Assembly (NCBI RefSeq): GCF_022965805.1
Contig: NW_027331260.1
Coordinates: 778,382-842,381, forward strand
Origin: Primulina eburnea
Lineage: Eukaryota > Streptophyta > Magnoliopsida > Lamiales > Gesneriaceae
Direction of reading: 5' to 3'
DNA length: 64,000 bases
Position numbers and translations under genes: made by a program. Shown piece by piece: positions 57,441-64,000 of the stretch. The notes below the pieces were generated by a model. It did no database searches. It worked only from the letters and a program-made list of their open reading frames with translations, and had not been told where the DNA came from. Each line of letters opens with the position of its first letter. Position 1 is the stretch's first letter.

Positions 57441-59550
57441 TTGACAGAGGAGCAGGCTCAGGAGGCACCTGACGATGTTGTTGCAGGTAACTATTTTATT
57501 TCTGGTTATCATGCATATGTATTTATAGATACTGGTGCATCGCATACATTCATATCTGAGCGATTTTCCTTGATGCATTCATTGCCTGTTGAGTCATTAT
57601 CTGCTGTAGTGTTTGTATCTTCTCCTTTGGGGACAGGTTTGATATCAGTAAAGTTTGTGAAAAATTGTATGCTACAGTATGATGGGCATGAGATTGAGAT
57701 AGATTGTATTGTGCTTGGGTTTTCTGATTTTGACTGTATTATCGGTATCGATATGTTAACCAAGTACAGAGCCACTGTTGATTGTTTCCACAAGATTGTG
57801 AGATTCAGACCGGAGATGGCTGATGAGTGGAAATTCTACGGTAAGGGTTCTAGATCTATAATTCCTTTGATATCCGTATTATCTATGACTCGATTGTTAC
57901 AGAAAGGAGCAGAGGGCTTCCTTGTCTATTCAGTTGATTTACTGAAATCGAGTCCATCATTGGCGAATTTGCCAGTGGTGTGTGAGTTTGCTGATGTCTT
58001 CCTAGATGAGATTCCTTGTTTGCCTCCGATTCGAGAGATAGACTTCAGCATTGAGTTGAGTCCAGGTACAGTTCCGATTTCGATGGCTCCGTACAGAATT
58101 GCACCGATTGAGTGGAAAGAACAATTGGAGGATTTACTGGCCAAGGGATATATAAGACCGAGTGTGTCTCCTTGGGGTGCTCCAGTCTTGTTTGTGAGAA
58201 AGAAAGACGGTTCGATGAGACTCTGTATCGGTTATCGACAACTGAATAAAGCAACAGTAAAGAACAAATACCCTTTGCCCCGTATTGATGATTTGTTTGA
58301 TCAGTTGCAGGGTTCTTCAGTATATTCCAAGATCGATCTGAGATCTTGATATCATCAGCTGAGAGTCAGAGATTCTGATATCTCGAAGACAGCATTCAGA
58401 ACCAGATGTGGACATTATGAGTTTATTGTCATGCCGTTTGGGTTGACGAATTCTCCGGCTGTGTTTATGGGTCTGATGAAATGCATATTCCAGAGGTATC
58501 TTGATGATTTCGTTATTATATTCATTGATGATATCTTAATTTATTCGAAAAATATGATTGAACATGCTGAGCATTTGAGAACTGTATTGAAAATTCTGAG
58601 GGCTGAGAAACTGTATGCTAAACTGTCGAAATGCGAGTTTTGGTTGAGACAGGTTGTATTTCTGGGGCATATTATATCCGGAGACGGTATATCAGTTGAT
58701 CCCAGTAAGGTTGAGGCTGTGATTTCTTGGCCGAGACCGACATCAGTACCCGAGATTCGCAGTTTTATGGGTTTGGCATGATATTACCATCGATTTACAA
58801 AAGATTTTTCCAGCATTGCCAAGCCGATTACTCAGTTGACTCAGAAGAATGCTCCGTTTATTTGGTCAGAAGACTGTGAGTCCAGTTTTCTTGAATGGAA
58901 GAAGAGATTGACCAGTGCACCGATACTAACTATCCCATCAGGTACTGGTGATTTTGTGGTTTATTGTGATGCATCTCATCGAGGATTGGTTGTGTTCTAA
59001 TGCAGCGAGGACATGTTATTGCTTATGCCTCGAGATAGCTGAAGCCACATTAGACTCGTTACCCAATTCATGATCTTGAATTGGCAGCCATCGTCTTTGC
59101 TTTAAAGATATGGCGACACTACATTTACGGTGAGAAGTTCGAAATTTATTCTGATCATAAAAGCTAGAAATATCTCTTTTCACAGTCAGAGTTGAATATG
59201 AGGCAACGAAGATGGCTTGATTTACTGAAAGATTTTGATGGTGAAATCAAGTATTATCCAGGAAAATCCAATGCAGCAGCTGATGCACTGAGTAGGAAGG
59301 TATGTTCCTTATCCCTATCGACGATCGGTGTTTCAAATTTGATAGAAAATTGTTGTTTGTCTGGATTAGCTTTTGAAACAGATCGTCAGCATCTGAGATT
59401 ATGTACTATTCGAGCTGAACCAGAACTGATATTGAGAATCAAAGAGGCACAGAAAGTTGATCAGAATGTGCAGAATTTGATTGTTGTGGTCAGAGCTGGA
59501 CATCAATCGGAATATCAGGTTCGTGACGGTGTTTTTTTATGTGAATAATC
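57441..59550 (+). pseudogene. Element G protease, reverse transcriptase, RNase H, broken
   Basis: Protease [20 protein letters not shown] (about 57517), linker [42 protein letters not shown] (Gly where the usual Asp of CIDYR stands), KIDLRS then a TGA at 58347 in place of Gly. RT resumes as [32 protein letters not shown], and a second TGA at 58779 inside GLAGYY. RNase H near 58960 (VVYCDASHRGL) is frameshifted after that, and HPGK-like [20 protein letters not shown] is at 59255. Stops and frameshifts are frequent. Confidence 0.87.
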
Positions 59551-60852
59551 ATATTGTTGTGCCGGATGTTTCAGATTTGAGACAGCGGATACTAGCAGAA
59601 GCGCACAGCAGTCGTTTTAGCATTCATCCTGGTGGCAGAAAAATGTATTAACGATTTGAAGACACAGTATTGGTGGAAACAGATGAAATCTGATGTTACT
59701 GAATTTGCAGCCAAGTGTCTGGATTGCCAACAGGTGAAAGAAGAAAGAACGAAACCAAGAGGATTGTTACAGAGTTTGTCTATTCCTGAATGGAAATAGG
59801 ATCACATTTTCATGGATTTTGTGACGCAGTTACCGAGATCCTCAGGAGGTTGTGATGCAATTTGGGTATTGATTGATCGATTGACCAAATCTTCATGCTT
59901 TATCCCATACAAGATGACATACAGACATGACCAGACGGCCGATATTTATGTCAGAGAATTGGTCAGATTGCACGGAGTTCCGAAGTCGATTGTTTCAGAC
60001 CGTGATCCTCGGTTTACTTCGCACTTCTGGCAGAGTTTACAGCAGGCTCTAGGTACGAAGTTACATCTGAGTACCGCATATCATCCACAGACAGACGGAC
60101 AGTCAGAGTGGACTATCCAGACATTGGATGATATGCTGAGAGCTGTAGTGCTTGATTTTAGCACTAATTGGCAAAATGCATTGTCTCTTTGTGAGTTTTC
60201 GTACAACAACAGCTATCAGAAGAGTATTGAGATGGCTCCTTTCGAAGAGTTGTACGGAAAGAAATGTCGATCCCCTCTTTATTGGGATGATATCTCTGAA
60301 GTTCCTGAGACTGGACCTGATATGATCAGAGATATGACGGAGAAAGTGAAGCTGATTCTGAAAAAAATGAAGGCAGCTCAAGATAGACAGGTAAAATATG
60401 CCAACATCAGACGAAGACCGTTGGTATTTGAGGCAGTAGACCGAGTATTTTTGAAGATTTCACCTTTCCGAGGAGTTGTCAGATTTGGCAAGAAAGGGAA
60501 GTTGTCTCCACGATTTATTGGGTCGTACGAGATTCTCGAGAAGATAGGAGATCGTGCCTATCGACTCGCATTGCCGCCTTCTTTATCTGGGATACATGAT
60601 GTCTTTCATGTATCGTTACTACGGAAATACCTGCCTGATGCTTCACATATTATGCAACCAGATGAGGCCGAGCTTGACGAGACATTGAGCTACTTTGAGA
60701 AGCCGATTCAGATTCTTGATCGGAAAGAAAAGCAACTCAAAACGAAGACTATTCCGCTTGTGAAAGTGCAATGGAGTCGACATGGCGTCGAGGAAGCTAC
60801 CTGGGAGACTGAGTCAGACATGAGACAGAGATTCCCAAAGTTATTTCATTGA
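59551..60852 (+). pseudogene. Element G integrase and chromodomain-like tail
   Basis: The zinc-finger part (FSIHPGGRKMY-like and CLDCQQVKEERTKPRG, 59610-59765) is split by frame changes. A stop at about 59797 (TAG in place of Trp) precedes a 346-codon open frame from 59812: [50 protein letters not shown] with catalytic Glu, [52 protein letters not shown], and a chromodomain-like end VKVQWSRHGVEEATWETESD. Ends at 60852. Confidence 0.88.
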
Positions 60853-60939
60853 TGTGAGTTTTCTATTCAGTATTCTGTTATATACATTTCCTTCCGATAT
60901 GATTTGATTGCCTATGGTTTCGGAGATGAAATCGTATCT

Positions 60940-60953
60940 TAGGGGGAGAGAAA
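60940..60953 (+). promoter_or_regulatory. Polypurine tract of element G
   Basis: TAGGGGGAGAGAAA directly before the 3' LTR start TGTAATGCCCGAG. Confidence 0.88.
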
Positions 60954-61080
60954 TGTAATGCCCGAGATTTGATGTGTTGTTAATCTGAAATGATTTGTTG
61001 ATTAATTGATGTGATTATACATGGAATGGATTAGACCGGGATAGGCGGAAAGAGGATTGGAAATATGTGCGAGGATGAAC

Positions 61081-61324
61081 TCTCGCGCATATACGCGACC
61101 CAGCCGGGCGCATATGCGTGAGATGGGCAGAGGGCCTCGCGCATATGCGCGAAGTGAGTGCGCGCATATGCGCGAGCTCTGCGTAAGCCAAATGACAATT
61201 CCAGAGGACCTCGGGCATATGCGCGGAAGATGGGCTCGCGTATGCGCGAGCTGCCGAGTACATTGATGCCGAGACCAGTAGGTCTCGCGCATATGCGCGA
61301 ATGATGTACGCGCATATGCGCGAG
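61081..61324. repeat. Array of 8 CGCGCATATGCGCG palindromes in 3' LTR of G
   Basis: Same order and spacing as 51051-51294. Several copies differ by one or two bases, such as CGCGCATATACGCG and CGGGCATATGCGCG. Confidence 0.92.
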
Positions 61325-61366
61325 ACGTGTTGCTCAAAGATGAAGCCATTTGGTCCGTAACATGCA

Positions 61367-61368
<2 letters not shown>

Positions 61369-61436
<68 letters not shown>
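61369..61436. repeat. (AT)34 microsatellite in 3' LTR of G
   Basis: Uninterrupted AT run of 68 bp. The partner tract in the 5' LTR (51337-51391) is shorter, contains ACATATATTT, and is where the Helitron entered. Confidence 0.97.
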
Positions 61437-61438
<2 letters not shown>

Positions 61439-61702
61439 ATACCTTATTCCTTCATTCATATTTCTAGAGGAAGGAACCGAGAGTTTTGGGGAAAATTTTC
61501 AATTCTTGATTTTAGAACTCAACTTGTGAGAAATCCGCCCGGTAGATTTATCTATACATATATATATATCAATACCTTATTCCTTCATTCATATTTCTAG
61601 AGGAAGGAACCGAGAGTTTTGGGGAAAATTTTCAATTCTTGATTTTAGAACTCAACTTGTGAGAAATCCGCCCGGTAGATTTTGAACCCGACTTCAGTAC
61701 TG
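61437..61702. repeat. 133-bp tandem duplication in 3' LTR of G
   Basis: CAATACCTTATTCCTTC at 61437 recurs at 61570. Two copies run through CCGCCCGGTAGATTT. The 5' LTR (53479 onward) has a single copy. Confidence 0.9.
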
Positions 61703-63041
61703 TGTTCATATCAATGCAGGCTACAACTAGACGTAAGTTTTACTAAGTTTGATATGTTTTGAAATTATTGCATTGCCAGAATCAGATAGAATTCATATAC
61801 GATGTTCTTGACATGTTAGACATCGTAGAATCGAAGTTAGATTGAAAAAGAGATTGATTATGGAATTGTTATGGTTTTTCAGATTATATTGATTGATATT
61901 GGACAGATTTGAATTATGAATTGATTACAGATTGTATTGGATATCAGTTATGGATTGTAATTATTATCTGTTGAGATTGTGTTGACGGAAATATCGAGAT
62001 TATGCCGTTATGCAGTTGATTTTGAGTTAGATTCAAATTGATCAGATTCGGTATTGATTTGAGCAGTATATTGATATTGTACTACTTGATATTGTCATTA
62101 CCTGATTGAATATTGACAGACTTGGAATTCCCGACAAGAACGTCGTCAGAACTGCAATAAAAGAAAGGTATAAGTCAATGTCGAACCGGGATAATGACTC
62201 GAGTATGATATACTTGAGTTTCCCTAAATCACATACTTATTGTTATTGTGTACATTTTTTGAATTGATATGCTTGTTCTATTGATTTATAGAAAGCATGT
62301 ATTAGACGAGTATTAGACGAGTGATCTTGTGACATAGGTGTCAGATAGTGATGGAATCGTCACTGGTACATTGCACATTGTCACAGGATAGTGATTTGGC
62401 GAAAGTGCCAAAGTCTGTGACGGATAGGTCAGACACCGGATGTCTGGTTATATCGATGTTGAATAGAATTGGAGTTTCTTCTATTACTGATATTCGATAT
62501 GGAATGCCAACGTCTGGAAACCGGGATCCCTAGACTAGGATTGAGTATAGTCTAAGACGTGGAGTCACGAGTCTGATTGAAGATTTTATATTGGTTATGT
62601 TTCAGATTTTGATACATGTTACTGATATCTGTTACATGCTTTTACATTGTTTATATGATTCCATGTTTCGTTGATTTATACTGGGATGTATTTCTCACCA
62701 TAGTTATTCGGCTGTTGTCGTGTTTGTATGTGTGCATGGCAACAGGTGGGACAAGATTGAGGTCGAGGAGATGAAGAGAGATCGTGATTAGAGTGGAGAC
62801 TATGAACCTTGATTAGAGATAGGGTTTTGGACACTTGATATTTAGTTGTTAAACTTAGTTTGAATGATTGTATATAGTACAAGACTTGTACTTTAATACT
62901 GACATATATATTAGAATGTATTCCATTACGTTCCGTATTTAATACTGTATTTAAAAAATAAAAATTTAGACCATGTTTATTATAATTGATTAAATTGTCT
63001 CAATGATGATTAAGATCATGATTAGCGTCCGGGTCCCTACA

Positions 63042-63284
63042 CACATTGTCTAGGTTGGCTTTCCTTTTGTCGTTAGTTCTCCATTCTTCTCTGGGCTTTT
63101 CTATGCGATGAGGTGCCCCATTAGTAATGACAACTGTTGTATTTTCTTTTAGGATCTTCATAGGACCATCAGTGATGACATACCACATGTCGTCATCTTG
63201 TGCAGCTAAATGAGCCTGAATTCTGATTTTCCAGTCGTCAAAGTATTCAGTGGAAAACATTGGCATTTTGTTGAATGAAGACAT
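63042..63284 (-). pseudogene. Copia J gag, N-terminal part
   Basis: Start ATG at 63284-63282 (MSSFNKMPMFSTEYFDDWKI), then QAHLAAQDDDMWYVITDGPM, VVITNGAPHRIEKPREEW and KRKANLDNV, where element G interrupts. The rest of gag continues at 50923. The FDDWKIRIQAHL block is typical of SIRE-type copia gag. Confidence 0.87.
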
Positions 63285-63329
63285 GTTGATCAGTTTGTGA
63301 ATAAGAGTATTCTGATACAAGATTCAATT

Positions 63330-63340
63330 GTTCTGATACC
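63330..63340 (-). promoter_or_regulatory. Primer binding site of copia J
   Basis: Minus strand GGTATCAGAAC, three bases inside the LTR end (CCTAACA). Close to the initiator-Met site GGTATCAGAGC with one change. Confidence 0.75.
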
Positions 63341-63343
63341 TCT

Positions 63344-64000
63344 TGTTAGGATCATTTGATAGGTTGAAATGTGTTTAGAAGGGGCGATTGAATAAACACT
63401 CACGATTTTATCGTCTTTTCGAATGAAGTGTCAGTTTTGTGACAAACAGAAACTAGGAATCTTGTCTGTCAATGACAATTAGTTTAACTGATAACAGCTG
63501 CGGAAAGGAACTGATTGAAAGATAGAATAAATAACTGAAGTAGATTTATGGATATTCTGAGATTTGAATAACTCCTAGGCCACCCCTTATATCACAAGGA
63601 TAGGATATGTACTAAAAGACTTTGATTAATACAAAGATTGTACATGCACACTACAGTTTGGACTTAACACTGCCAAAACTGAAACTTTTAGTTTACTAAA
63701 TATCTTCAGTTCTGTGTCTGAACTTAGCACAACTGATCTAGTTAAGATCAAAATAAACAATACAATTATTTGTGCTTCTAAGCTCGAAAGGTAGACTCAA
63801 ATGATACAGATAAATCAGATAAGTGTGAGCTTTTCGATTCTTGAATAAGAGTTATAAATTCAGCAGGGTAACATTAAATATTATTTGAATCAGCTGTGTT
63901 TGTTCAGCTGCTCCTTTCGCCTATTATAGGCTTCTCTTCAACGGTAACATTAAATATTATTTGAATCTTTATATCTGTTGATTGTAACGTCAAACCTTCT
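63344..64000 (-). repeat. 5' LTR of copia J, partial
   Basis: The LTR inner end (minus ...ATGATCCTAACA) is at 63344. The outer end is beyond the window. CCTATAATAGG (63930-63920, minus) is a likely TATA box. Plus-strand short open frames here are not credible genes. Confidence 0.8.
63867..63967. repeat. 25-bp direct repeat around the TATA region of J's LTR
   Basis: GGTAACATTAAATATTATTT plus GAATC occurs at 63867-63891 and 63943-63967, flanking the likely TATA box. Confidence 0.9.

Larger units (their letters stand above)
50924..63041 (+). mobile_element. Element G: Ty3/gypsy Tekay-like element inserted in copia J gag
   Basis: 5' LTR from 50924 (interrupted), gag 56388-57440, pol 57441-60852, polypurine tract, 3' LTR 60954-63041. 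Copia J gag resumes on both sides, proving the insertion. The flanks AACTT (50919-50923) and CACAT (63042-63046) agree at only three of five positions, so a clean target duplication is not visible. Primer site and leader are gone, replaced by block K. Confidence 0.88.
60954..63041 (+). repeat. 3' LTR of element G (2,088 bp)
   Basis: TGTAATGCCCGAGATTTG to GGGTCCCTACA, complete. Palindrome array, AT run, a 133-bp tandem duplication, then the transcribed part. Sequence 63042 onward is copia J gag. Confidence 0.92.
31440..64000 (-). mobile_element. Element J: SIRE-like Ty1/copia retrotransposon, interrupted twice
   Basis: Minus-strand order: 5' LTR (from off-window to 63344), primer site, gag (63284-63042, continued 50923-49227), protease (49226-48851), integrase (48850-47973), RT (47500-46657), RNase H (32289-31652), 3' untranslated tandem repeats. 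A tandem gypsy array (32290-46656) and element G (50924-63041) split it. No 3' LTR was found; the sequence changes to the exon-like region by about 31391-31440. All domains show stops or changes. Confidence 0.85.

Overview
The window is nuclear DNA of a flowering plant, probably a eudicot. It is almost entirely nested LTR retrotransposons. Four Ty3/gypsy groups of the chromodomain-bearing Tekay/Del type and two Ty1/copia elements are present, with initiator-Met-tRNA primer sites, an AT-rich background and one Helitron. I see no intact host gene, rRNA, tRNA or CRISPR. Every long coding region is broken by stops, frameshifts or truncation, so they are annotated as pseudogenes. Species cannot be told from the sequence. 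Element letters used here are local labels.

Left block (1-18240, minus strand): Tekay element F (LTR 10734-14979, pol 15013-18240, 5' half lost) carries copia element D (2857-10733) inside its LTR. D in turn carries gypsy element E (1-2856, running off the left edge) inside its own LTR.

Middle block (18241-31391): a 93-codon, splice-site-bounded exon-like open frame (18877-18894 plus 31131-31391) is split by gypsy element A (18895-31125, near-perfect 5-bp target duplication). A has lost its pol and contains a full-length but dead gypsy element B (21813-29632).

Right block (31440-64000): a SIRE-like copia element J on the minus strand runs through the whole right half. Its pol is interrupted at 32290 by a tandem gypsy array of B's family (LTR-body-LTR-body-LTR, 32290-46656, perfect ATAAT target duplication). 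Its gag is interrupted at 50924 by gypsy element G (50924-63041). G's 5' LTR contains a 2,071-bp Helitron (51392-53462) inserted in an (AT)n tract, and a second foreign LTR-like block (54707-56246).

Points that stand out: (1) two otherwise different LTR families each carry 6-8 copies of a short GC-rich palindromic or near-palindromic motif (CGCGCATATGCGCG in E/A/G; CCGCACCCGCGGT in B and the tandem) at the same relative place in the LTR. (2) A 178-bp coding-like fragment lies inside two of the three LTRs of the tandem array. (3) The tandem array is best explained by unequal recombination, because both bodies share the same stop codons. (4) The Helitron's empty site is preserved in the partner LTR. 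(5) The exon-like frame split by element A is not an obvious transposon protein.

Nested order gives relative ages: F before D before E; the exon before A before B; J before the tandem and before G; G before the Helitron and block K. Boundaries marked approximate come from where similarity between copies stops, judged by eye.
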